Part shown: one piece after another, positions 14,508 to 21,513 of the stretch
How the letters are laid out: each line of letters begins with the position of its first letter
Numbering within the stretch: the first letter of the stretch is position 1
Source: Baffinella frigidus
Taxonomy: Eukaryota; Cryptophyceae; Cryptomonadales; Baffinellaceae
DNA length: 21,893 bases
Assembly (NCBI GenBank): GCA_026770585.1
Contig: MU646730.1
Coordinates: forward strand, 220,399 to 242,291
Reading direction: 5' to 3'
The notes under the pieces: generated by a model
What the model was told of the DNA's origin: nothing
Databases searched by the model: none
The model's input: the letters and a program-made list of their open reading frames with translations, nothing else
Program-made: the position numbers and the translations under genes

Positions 14508-14840
14508 GGATTGGTCCGCCAGCGGGGGGGAGGGGGAGGGGTTGACCCGACGGTTAGGAAGGAGTCCTTCCTATGCGGGAGAGCTACATGTCATTTTACG
14601 CCCAACGTCCTTCTATTACTCTTCCTTGAAATCGGCAAAAGTTGCCGGAAATGCCCACAAATAATTGACTTTGACGGAAAAGTAACTGCAGCATATGTTT
14701 GAAATGCCCCCAAGAACCCACCTAGCCCTTCCCCGTAGTCTACGGGGACTACGGGAAGGGTATTTTAGGCATACAATGAAGGACTCCTTCCTAACCGTCG
14801 GGTCAACCCCTCCCCCTCCCCCCCGCTGGCGGACCAATCC
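14508..14840. mobile_element. Inverted-repeat element with perfect 63-bp TIRs
   Basis: 14508-14570 and 14778-14840 are exact inverse copies over 63 bp, including runs of 7, 5 and 4 G's (arm starts GGATTGGTCCGCCAGCGGGG and ends AGGAGTCCTTC). The loop region (207 bp) includes a nested hairpin 14727-14760 (CCCTTCCCCGTAGT/ACTACGGGAAGGG) and TATTTTAGGCATACAAT from family B. Part of the arm (GACCCGACGGTNAGGAAGGA) recurs at 15438-15467. Perfect arms through homopolymers suggest a recent origin or gene conversion between arms. Confidence 0.9.
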
Positions 14841-14843
14841 AGT

Positions 14844-15073
14844 CTCTCGGCAGAAGCGCCTTCAGGAGGTGGTCGAGCGCCAATCTAATTTCGGACCAAG
14901 ACAGAATCTGTCCCGCTATCTTAGGCTCCCCACGCGGAAGGTAAGGGTGCATATGCTATTTTAGGCACCAAATGATGCTATTATACGCCTTTTCATCAGG
15001 ACAGATTCTGGTATGGTCCGAGATGAAATCCTCTCGGCAGAAGCGCCTTCAGGAGGTTGTCGAGCGCCAATCT
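14844..15073 (+). mobile_element. MITE family B, copy 3, between 43-bp direct repeats
   Basis: Direct repeats 14844-14886 and 15031-15073 (CTCTCGGCAGAAGCGCCTTC, then AGGAGGTGGTCGAGCGCCAA; one mismatch) exactly bracket the 144-bp MITE 14887-15030. A diverged relative of the target is at about 15469-15510 (GGTAGGGGCGCTTTGAGGAG) without a MITE. Here the long-duplication pattern accompanies a TIR element, not a GC hairpin. Confidence 0.75.
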
Positions 15074-15243
15074 CATCCGGACGAGTATTTGTGATAAATA
15101 CGCACCGGCAACGAACTATCCGGAGTATTTATGATAAATACGCACCGGCAACGAAAATTACTACACACATATTTTAACAACTACTAGTATGATCGATTTG
15201 TGTAGTAAATTTCGTTGCCTTTGCGTGTTTATCATAAATACTC
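15074..15243. mobile_element. Foldback element with duplicated left arm
   Basis: 15123-15243 has arms GAGTATTTATGATAAATACG, then GGCAACGAAAATTACTACAC, and the matching inverse on the right. Positions 15077-15116 are an extra tandem copy of the left arm (GGACGAGTATTTGTGATAAA, CGCACCGGCAACGAA). Confidence 0.8.
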
Positions 15244-15350
15244 GGCTCCCCACGCGGAAGGTAAGGGTGTATATGCAATTTTAGGCACCCAACGATGCTA
15301 TCTTACGCCTTTTCATCAGGACAGATTCTGGTATGGTCCGAGATGAAATC
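15244..15350 (+). mobile_element. MITE family B, copy 4, left end replaced
   Basis: From CTCCCCACGCGGAAGGTAAG to GGTCCGAGATGAAATC it parallels 14925-15030, but the left end is absent: the foldback at 15077-15243 occupies its place. With 14844-15073 it forms a tandem duplicate whose second copy has been overwritten. Confidence 0.75.
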
Positions 15351-15512
15351 CCCACAACTTCGGGCGCCACCCGCCACATTTGGAGGCTGGCAATAAAAAC
15401 AGTTGTATGCCCAAACGGTGCCTTACGGGTCGGGGGTGACCCGACGGTGAGGAAGGAGTCCTTCCAGTCTTTCGGTAGGGGCGCTTTGAGGAGTTGGTCG
15501 AGGGCCATGAGC
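15351..15512 (-). pseudogene. Coding-like fragment, DQLLKAPLPKD
   Basis: On the minus strand 15440-15590 reads QIRTVMQRWSTHDQIISSPL and MALDQLLKAPLPKDWKDSF. The related direct repeats at 14844 and 15031 read LDHLLKALLPR-like peptide in the same strand. Family not recognised; the frame is cut by telomere-free repeat sequence and the arm fragment of 14508-14840. Confidence 0.3.
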
Positions 15513-16202
15513 GGAGAGGAGATGATTTGGTCGTGCGTGCTCCACCGCTGCATCACCGTCCGAATCTGCGTGTAATAGGGATCCCGGATCAATGATTAGG
15601 GCGCGCTAAGTAGATCCCTAATTACGAATTAGGGGTCCACAATTTTATTATTGATTAAGGGTCCATAATGAGTAATTGGGGATCTCTATGGATTAATTAG
15701 GGATCCTGAGAGAGAGACAGTAGGGGAGAGGAGATAATTTGGTCGTGCGTGCTCCACCGCTGCATCAGCGTCCGAATCTGCGCGGCCAGAAGCTAATTGA
15801 TTACATAGGAACCCCGAAGCATTAACTAGGGAGCGGTACGTAGATCCCTACTGATGAATTAGGGATCCGCAATGATTAGTTAGGGATCCTGAGAGAGGGT
15901 GAGATGTGATCCACCGTTGCATAAGCGTCCGAATCTGCTCCACCACATACGGAAATTACTTAGGGAATTACGTACTTAGGAAATTGCACATTGCTTAGGG
16001 AATTACTTAGGGACCGGTAAGTAGACCCCTAATCACTGATTAGGGGTCCTGTGTGAGAGAGAAAGAGGAGAGGAGATGATCTGTTCGTGCGTGCATCAGC
16101 GTTCCGAATCTGCGTTTAATAGGGATCCCGAACCAATGATTAGGGAGCGCTAAGTAGATCCCTAGTTATTGATTACGGATCCATAATTTCTGGTTAGTAA
16201 TT
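15513..16202 (+). repeat. Tandem 170-215-bp repeat with TAGGGATCC motifs
   Basis: Four units start at about 15513, 15724, 15898 (degenerate) and 16068: GAGAGGAGATGATTTGGTCG, TGCGTGCTCCACCGCTGCAT, CGTCCGAATCTGCG, then A/T-rich text with many copies of TAGGGATCC/GGATCCCTA and TGATTAGGG, and closing GAGAGAGA. The motif is partly palindromic, so many weak hairpins are possible. Confidence 0.75.
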
Positions 16203-16508
16203 GGTTTAGGGTTTGGGGTTTAAGGTTTAGGGTTTATGGTTCAGGGTGTAGGGTTTGGGATTTAGGGTTTGGGGTTTGGGGTTTGGGGTTTAGGGTTTAG
16301 GGTTTAGAGTTTAGGGTTTAGGGTTGTGGGTTTAGAGTTAAGACTTTAGGGTTTAGGGTTTAGGGTTTGGGGTGTGGGGTGTGGGGTTTAGGGTTTAGAG
16401 TTTAGAGTTTAGGGTTGGGGGTTTGGGGTGTGGGGTTTGGGGTTTAGGGTTTAGAGTTTAGGGTTTAGGGTTGGGGGTTTAGGGTTTAGGGTTTAGGGTG
16501 TGGGGTGT
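16203..16508 (+). repeat. TTTAGGG telomere-like tract
   Basis: About 40 units of TTTAGGG with TTTGGGG, TTTAGAG and GTGTGGGG variants; among the cleanest long tracts of the window, but clearly interstitial. Confidence 0.9.
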
Positions 16509-16530
16509 GCCGTAGCGGCGGAGTCCGGGA

Positions 16531-16920
16531 GCTTGGTCGCCGCGAGCTTGAGAAACTTTGTCGCCTGCTCAAAGGAGGATCACATCGAGGATATGTAACG
16601 TGTCATTTCCCCCAGACAGTCGGCCGAAAACGAACGGCCCCTCGGAAGGAAATGACTCAAGTTACAATATCGATCTGGTCTACTTCGGAGGGCTGGTCGC
16701 CGCGAGTTTGAGGAACTTTGTCGCCTGATTTAGGGTTTGGGGTTTAGGGTTTAGGGTTTCGGGCTTGGGGCTTGGGGCTTGGGGTTCACGGTAACGTGCC
16801 ATTTCCCCAGTCAGTCGGCCGAAAACGAATGGCCCCTCGAAGGAAATGGGCCAAGTTACAATCTCGATTTGGTCTACTTCGGAGGGCTGGTGCCGCGAGC
16901 TTGAGGTATTGTGTCGCCTG
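16531..16920 (+). mobile_element. Two hairpin insertions between three ~36-bp repeats
   Basis: The repeat GCTTGGTCGCCGCGAGCTTG...TTTGTCGCCTG occurs at 16531-16567, 16692-16727 and 16886-16920 with small differences. Inserts 16568-16691 and 16728-16885 share the same right portion: a hairpin GTAACGTGTCATTTCC/GGAAATGACTCAAGTTAC (16595-16665; second copy from 16791), then TCTGGTCTACTTCGGAGG abutting the repeat. Their left portions differ: 27 bases of unique text in the first, a 63-base telomere-like tract in the second. Confidence 0.75.
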
Positions 16921-17180
16921 ATTTAGGGTTTAGGGTTGATGGTTTAGGGTTTAGGGTCTAGGGTCTAGGGCTTAGGGTTTGGGGTTTAGGGTTTAGGGTT
17001 TAGGGTTTATGGTTTATGGTTTATGGTTTATGGTTTAGGGTTTAGGGTTTATGGATTAGGGTTAGGGTTAGGGTTAGGGTAAGGGTTAAGGTTGGGGGGT
17101 TGGGGTTAGGGTTAGGGTTAGGGATAGGGTTAGGGTTAGGGGTAAGGTTGGGGTTAGGGTTAGGGTTTGGAGATTGGGGT
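16921..17180 (+). repeat. Mixed heptamer and hexamer telomere-like tract
   Basis: TTTAGGG and TTTATGG heptamers to about 17050, then a run dominated by hexameric TTAGGG (GGGTTAGGGTTAGGGTTAGG) to about 17165, then heptamers again. Both telomere repeat periods are thus present in one tract. Confidence 0.9.
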
Positions 17181-17230
17181 TTAGGCTAACGTGAGGATCT
17201 CATGGCCTGATTAAAAGAGGACACGTTTTG

Positions 17231-17437
17231 TAGAGCCAATCTGGTAGGACTTGGCCAAAGCGAAGTTCGAACTTGCGAGATTGCGAACTTCTAGATGGAC
17301 CGTAATTATTAGTAAACACCATTTTGTACTGCAAAATTTGGATTTAAAACACTACGTGTCCAAACGGGTCCATCTAGAAGTTCGCAATCTCGCGAGTTCG
17401 AACTTCGCTTTGGCCAAGTCCTACCAGATTGGCTCTA
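17231..17437. mobile_element. Family E inverted-repeat element, 71-bp arms
   Basis: Arms 17231-17301 and 17367-17437 match over 71 bp with a single mismatch (start TAGAGCCAATCTGGTAGGAC, inner end ACTTCTAGATGGACC), with a 65-bp loop. Terminal TAGAGCC...GGTAGGACTTG is shared with 14018-14205, and TAGAGC with 4726-4891. The open frames here come from the arms. Confidence 0.9.
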
Positions 17438-17775
17438 CCGGGAAAGGGTTGTACGTATTGCCCGTAACCCCACACCAGAGGTTTGGAAAGGGGGGGTCGG
17501 GGTTTAGGGTTCCGGGGTGAGGGTGCAAGGGGTGCTAGTGTCTCTGTGCGGCCGAAAGAGATTTCGGGAGGGGGGGGTTCGGGTCTAGGGGAGGACCTCA
17601 AGGACCTAAAGGTTGAAGTCATCCAGGACTGAACGCTTCCGTAGCGAGGGTTCTGGGGTGGGGGTGCACCGAGCGCTGGTGTCTCTGTGCACTTCGGGGA
17701 TCTCCGACAACTTCGCCAGGACGCTCTCGCCCTCCTCCAGTTTCTCCAGAATCCCAACACCCTCAACCCTCAAGG
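17438..17775 (-). pseudogene. Coding-like minus-strand fragment, LDDFNL-stop
   Basis: On the minus strand about 17775-17605 reads a frame with GVGILEKLEEGESVLAKLSE, then IPEVHRDTSARC and PSLRKRSVLDDFNL followed by TAG. The composition (amphipathic, charged) is more protein-like than anything else in the window. The 17610-17686 part is duplicated at 17903-17978 in another frame context, and a third partial copy is at 17510-17560. Too short and too broken for a gene call; family unknown. Confidence 0.35.
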
Positions 17776-17902
17776 CTTACGTTTGCCTAAACCGTAACCC
17801 GTAAACCGTAACCCGTAACCCGTAACCCCTGAAAATCATGCGGAGGTGGCGCTGGCCGGCAGTGAGAGGCTTGGGGAGAGGAAGGTCAGGGTCTAGGGTT
17901 TC
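17776..17902. repeat. C-rich telomere-like patch (CCCGTAA)
   Basis: Units CCGTAAC/CCCGTAA at 17790-17828, then unassigned sequence and a short TCTAGGGTTTCAGG patch at 17890-17903. Confidence 0.55.
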
Positions 17903-18090
17903 AGGTTGAAGTCATCCAGGACTGAACGCTTCCGTACCGAGGGTTCTGGGGTGAGGGAGCACCGATCGCTGGTGTCGCTGTGAGGCCGACAGCTTTTCCT
18001 CTTCCCGTATCATCTGGGAGGCAGACTGCTTCGCGGAGTAATCCTCCGCCTCTATGTTCTTCAGTATTTGCGCATCTTCCTCCTGTCCAG
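17903..18090 (-). pseudogene. Coding-like minus-strand fragment, EEDAQILKNIE module
   Basis: Minus strand 18088-17960 reads EEDAQILKNIEAEDYSAKQS, ASQMIREEEKLSASQ, an uninterrupted charged helix-like stretch of about 45 residues, preceded by a CAG that could be a splice acceptor. The EEDARILKNIEEE core recurs at 18150-18205, 18370-18410 and 18555-18610. Protein family not recognised; probably a multiplied exon relic. Confidence 0.35.
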
Positions 18091-19030
18091 TTTAGGGTTT
18101 GGGGTTTGGGGTTTGGGGTTTAGGGTTTAGGGTTTAGAAATGGCATCCCCCACCCTCTCCTCCTCCTCTATGTTCTTCAGTATTCGCGCATCCTCCTCCT
18201 GGACCACCAGAGGGGTTTGCGTGTCAAGGTGGCGAGGGTTAGAGTGTGGGGTGTAGGGTCTAGGAATCAAGGTTTCGGGTTTCGGGCTCTGGAGGTTCGC
18301 CTCCTCCTCCTCCTCCTCCTCCCTAAACCCTAAACCCTAAACCCTAAACCCCAAACCCTAAACTGGACAGGCCTCTATGTTCGTCAATGTTCGCGCATCT
18401 TCCTCCTGTCCAGTTTAGGGTTTGGGGTTTAGGGTTTGGGGTTTAGGGTTTAGGGTTTAGGGTTTAGGGTTTAGGGTTTAGGGTTCAGGGTTTAGGGTTC
18501 AGGGTTTAGGGTTTAGGGTTTTGGGTTTTGGGTTTAAAAATGACATCCCCCACCCTCTCCTCCTCCTCTATGTTCTTCAATGTTCGGGCGTCTTCCTCCT
18601 GGACCACCAGAGGGGTTTGGGTGTAGAGGTGGCGAGGTTTCGGGTGTAGGGTGTAGGGTGTAGGGTCTAGGGATTCGGGTTTCGGGTTTTGGGTTCAGGA
18701 GATCTTTCTCCTCCTCCTCCTCCTCCTCCCCTAGTGTCTTATATGAGTCGTAGTATACGTACGTATATGTATGCATATACGTAAAGCAAAATATTCGCGC
18801 ATCGTCCTCCTGGCCAGTGTAGGGTTTAGTGGTTAGTGAACAGGGTTTAGTGAAAAGCTGTGTGGGAGGGGGGGGTTTGTCAACTATGCACCGCTATCCT
18901 GCACCGGACCCTGCACCGCCAGAGGGGGGTGAGTCAAAGGTGGCGAGGTTGAGTGTTTCGGGGTTAGGGTGTAGGGGTTCGGCTTCAGGAGATCTTCCTC
19001 CTCCTCCTGCTCCTCCTGTTTCTTCAAAAT
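18048..19030 (-). repeat. Compound repeat: Glu-rich module, telomere-like tract, CTC tract
   Basis: Three units of about 325-400 bp. Each contains module A (TTCGCGCATCTTCCTCCTGT then CCAG; 18048, 18370, 18781), a TTTAGGG tract (18091-18138, 18414-18536, 18820-18860), module B (CACCAGAGGGGTTTGNGTGT; 18200, 18604, 18910), a second telomere-like tract, and a (CTC)n run (18298-18322, 18709-18730, decayed at 18990-19015). A C-rich telomere-like run at 18324-18362 interrupts. Telomere-like tracts always sit at the same two module joints, so they spread with the unit or were inserted at a preferred place. Confidence 0.7.
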
Positions 19031-19106
19031 TATCGCCTCTTCCCCCCCCCTGACTGCTATTGTTTTCCTGTCGCACGCCTGTCCTATGACGTCCGTTAGG
19101 ACGGAG
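19031..19106. other. Unassigned spacer
   Basis: Nothing recognised beyond a C run and CTGTCGCACGCCTGTC. Confidence 0.3.
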
Positions 19107-19198
19107 TGTGTGCTCTTTTGGGCCCTTTAGGACCCCTCATGTGTGCTCCTTTGGGCCCTTTAGGACCCCTCATGTGTGCTCTTTTGGGCCCTTTAGGT
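19107..19198 (+). repeat. 33-bp tandem repeat, 2.8 copies
   Basis: Unit TGTGCTCTTTTGGGCCCTTT plus AGGACCCCTCATG, period 33, so an 11-residue repeat (CALLGPLGPLM) results in one frame. No start context or flanking protein-like sequence. Confidence 0.85.
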
Positions 19199-19249
19199 TC
19201 TTGGAGCTCCCAACATGACGGACACCAGAACATAGGCGGACACCAGAAC

Positions 19250-19282
19250 CACACAGCGGGCTACGAAGGGATTTTCGGCACC
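19250..19282 (+). mobile_element. Solitary end of MITE family C
   Basis: CACACAGCGGGCTACGAAGG followed by GATTTTCGGC matches the terminal 30 bases of family C; no partner end nearby. Confidence 0.6.
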
Positions 19283-19329
19283 TCCCCACGTTTCTCCTCG
19301 TCCTTTTCGCGCAGCTCTTTTTCGTTGGC

Positions 19330-19410
19330 GGACTATTCCTAAGTTGACACGCTGGGTGAGCGGTACACTTGCGTCAACTTTGGCACGGCAAAGAGCCCGG
19401 GGGCACCAAA
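19330..19410 (-). mobile_element. GTTGAC hairpin element, copy 8
   Basis: CGGACTATTCCTAAGTTGAC, CGGTACACTTGCGTCAACTT, then GGCACGGCAAAGAGCCCGGG. It matches the extended form at 5357-5440, including the 5' GC hairpin. Confidence 0.65.
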
Positions 19411-19833
19411 TTGGTGAGACCAAATAGGCTTGAGACTGAACACACCGAAACCAACAGCCCTGACCACACGACAATGCTGAAGGGGCCTATTTAAAACCGA
19501 TATGATTTTAAAAGTGTGCATCTGTTTAGGTAACTTTCGTTGATTGGTCACGTAACTCTGCTACATTGCAGTCACGAAGTTGGTAAACCCTGTCCTGGTA
19601 CAATTCTTCACAGCCCCACTTGTAAATAGGTACCTCCAAAGTTGTCGAGTGGGAGAGCGGGAGCACCCCCCAGTCTCTTTTTCCAGTTCACTCCACAAAC
19701 AAACCTGCCAACTTTGGCGAACCACTTTGCAGCGACCGAGGGCCTTTTCGCCTTGAATTCAAGGTAAAATTCCGGTTAGGTTCCAGGGCAATGGATAAGA
19801 TTCTAGTACACATAGTGTGGACGGACTGTATCC
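19411..19833. other. Unassigned
   Basis: No gene seen. TTGATTGGTCACGTAAC (19540-19556) and GCAGTCACG resemble the stem of family D in decayed form; a further GTCAAC-like CCAAAGTTGTCGAGTG lies at 19636. Frames are short and unconvincing. Confidence 0.35.
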
Positions 19834-19924
19834 GTGAAGCCCCCGGTGGCTGCTAAGTGGGAAAGAGGGACCTCATCGAGTTGCTTCTTGTCTTGGTTCT
19901 CCTCCTCCTCAGCCGTCTGGAACT

Positions 19925-20080
19925 GCGAACGAGAGGTGGTTAGTCAACTATGCTACGAACAAGACACAATTAGTCAACATTCCTGTGCCTTCTGGGTCGG
20001 CGAACGAGAGGGGGTTAGTCAACTATTCTACAATCAAGACACGATGAGTCAACATTCCTGTGCCTTCTGGGTCGGCGAAC
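19925..20080 (+). repeat. 75-bp tandem repeat, interrupted by a MITE
   Basis: Units at 19925-19999 and 20000-20074 (GCGAACGAGAGGTGGTTAGT ... CCTGTGCCTTCTGGGTCG). A third starts at 20075 and is interrupted after GCGAAC by the family C MITE, resuming at 20251 with GGAGGGGGGGGTCAGTCAAC. The period is 25 codons, and one frame stays open (SQLCYEQDTISQHSCAFWVG), so a coding origin is possible but unsupported by anything outside. Confidence 0.8.
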
Positions 20081-20250
20081 CACACAGCGGACGTCAAAGG
20101 GATTCCGAATGACCCTTCAGCGATAAGACCTACGACCCTACGGTAGGCAATCCATAGGGACGTAGGGGGGGTTCCTACGGATAAGGTAACGGAAACTCGG
20201 GCTCTGAGGGGCTCTCAGAGCCCGAAACTCCCTTTGTAACCTGCTGTGTG
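20081..20250 (+). mobile_element. MITE family C, copy 3, with internal empty-site control
   Basis: Ends CACACAGCGG and CTGCTGTGTG; interior CTACGACCCTACGGTAGGCA and TCCTACGGATAAGGTAACGG, with an extra hairpin GGGCTCTGAGGGGCTCTCAGAGCCC (20209-20233). Insertion into the third 75-bp unit is clear because units 1 and 2 show the unoccupied sequence. No exact target duplication is evident. Confidence 0.85.
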
Positions 20251-20540
20251 GGAGGGGGGGGTCAGTCAACTATTCTACGAACACCGGGTCACATGAAATG
20301 ACCTAGTACAAACGACACAATCCTCCAGTACACACTTGTACCACTCGGTAGGCTACGGGGCACGTCCCTCCCCGGAAATCCGGGGAGGGTCGTGACAAAG
20401 TGCTGACTTTTGGCGTGTTTCTTGGGCAAGAATCCAGTAATTAACTTAAGCACGGTTTCTCGTAGTGTTCTGAGCGGCAGTACACTTGGTACACACTAAA
20501 ATACACGTCTGGATGTGTTTTGTAGTAAGGATGAGGGATC
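20251..20540. other. Unassigned, with a hairpin
   Basis: Remainder of the third 75-bp unit to about 20280, then nothing recognised apart from a perfect hairpin at 20366-20389 (CCCTCCCCGGA, AA, TCCGGGGAGGG). This could look like a terminator but has no T run and no gene upstream. Confidence 0.5.
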
Positions 20541-20645
20541 ACCAAACCGGGTGCGTCACGGGTGTGTCCAACACGCTCCGCGGTAGCGTGCCTACAACTC
20601 CCTGGTACAAACTAAAATTCCCTGGTATAAACTAAAACACAAAAA
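20541..20645 (+). repeat. CTGGTACAAACTAAAA satellite unit
   Basis: ACCAAACCGGGTGCGTCACG, GTGTCCAACACGCTCCGCGG, then ACTCCCTGGTACAAACTAAA and a second TCCCTGGTATAAACTAAA. Nearly identical to 1255-1350, including the CGTCACGGG variant. Confidence 0.75.
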
Positions 20646-20704
20646 TATTTTGTGTACCTGGACGGGCCTGGGCGAACGCCTGAGATATCTGGTTCAGCTC
20701 GCCT

Positions 20705-20788
20705 CCACCCTCTACCCTCTACGTGTAGGGTGTAGGGTGCAGGGTGTAAGGTGTAGGGTGTAGGGTGTAGGGTCCGGGGTGTAGGGTG
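20705..20788 (+). repeat. Telomere-like tract, GTGTAGG variant
   Basis: About eleven GGGTGTA units with small changes, preceded by CTCTACCCTCTACG, the inverse strand version. Confidence 0.8.
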
Positions 20789-20791
20789 GAT

Positions 20792-20829
20792 GGCGCTCTC
20801 TCCCTCTCTCCTTCTCTCTCTGTCTCTCG

Positions 20830-20903
<74 letters not shown>

Positions 20904-20911
20904 CTCTCTCA
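20792..20911 (+). repeat. CT-rich polypyrimidine tract
   Basis: Almost pure (CT)n with CCCT, TTTC and GTCTG interruptions. Ser/Leu and Arg/Glu frames across it are artefacts of the repeat. Confidence 0.95.
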
Positions 20912-20944
20912 CCGGGACGGTCGACCCAGCGCGGCGCAGCCGCA

Positions 20945-21435
20945 CAGACCGCACCCCCCCCGGGCTCTTCGAAGGGCTCTTCGCCCCTGTTGGTGTTCCG
21001 ACGGCCGGCGAGCCCGTGTCGTCTGCGTGAGGGGGTGTGGGGGGTTGGCGCCTTGGAGGGGGTAGCAGCAAGGTCCACCCCCCCCGGGCTTTTCGAAGGG
21101 CTCTTCGCCCCTGTTGGTGTTCCCGTGTCGTCTGCGTGTGGGGTGTGGGGGGTTGGGGGTTTGCCGCCGGTAGGCTAGTCAAGCTACGGTTGGCTAGTCG
21201 CCCCCGCGCTGCGAGCTACCCGTCCTGGTGTCTGTGCTGGCCCTGCACAGGGGTCCCCCCGGGCTCTTCGCCCTTGTTGGTGTTCCGAGCCCGTGGGGGG
21301 TTGGCGCCTTGGAGGGGGTAGGAGCAAGGTTCACCCCCCCCGGGCTTTTCGAAGGGCTTTTCGCCCCTGTTGGTGTTCCGACGGCCGGCGAGCCCGTGTC
21401 GTCTGCGTGAGGGGGGTGTGGGGGTTTTGCCGCCT
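20945..21435 (+). repeat. GC-rich ~125-bp VNTR
   Basis: Units around CCCCCCCCGGGCTCTTCGAA, GGGCTCTTCGCCCCTGTTGG, TGTTCCGACGGCCGGCGAGC, CGTGTCGTCTGCGTGAGGGG, TTGGCGCCTTGGAGGGGGTA start near 20954, 21079, 21257 and 21336. Units vary by loss of internal blocks. All three minus frames stay open, as expected for G+C-rich repeats, so no protein is called. Confidence 0.75.
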
Positions 21436-21453
21436 GCTTTCCTGACCAGACCT

Positions 21454-21484
21454 CGATTCCGCGCGAAGCCCCTTTCGACAATAG
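21454..21484 (-). mobile_element. Decayed end of MITE family A
   Basis: CGATTCCGCGCGAAGCCCCT then TTCGACAATA resembles the right terminus of 3029-3265; no partner found. Confidence 0.5.
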
Positions 21485-21513
21485 CGCTGACAGCCGGGCG
21501 CCCGTGTGAGCGC

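Noticed and set aside
19834-20112. Gene with 25-residue repeats
   Set aside because: The frame is open only across the tandem units and the MITE start; no supporting domain or codon evidence.
20366-20389. Rho-independent terminator
   Set aside because: Good GC hairpin but no T run and no gene upstream, in a eukaryotic repeat region.
20712-21182. Arg/Glu-rich minus-strand frame of 156 residues
   Set aside because: It is the CT tract plus VNTR and telomere-like units; several frames are open at once.
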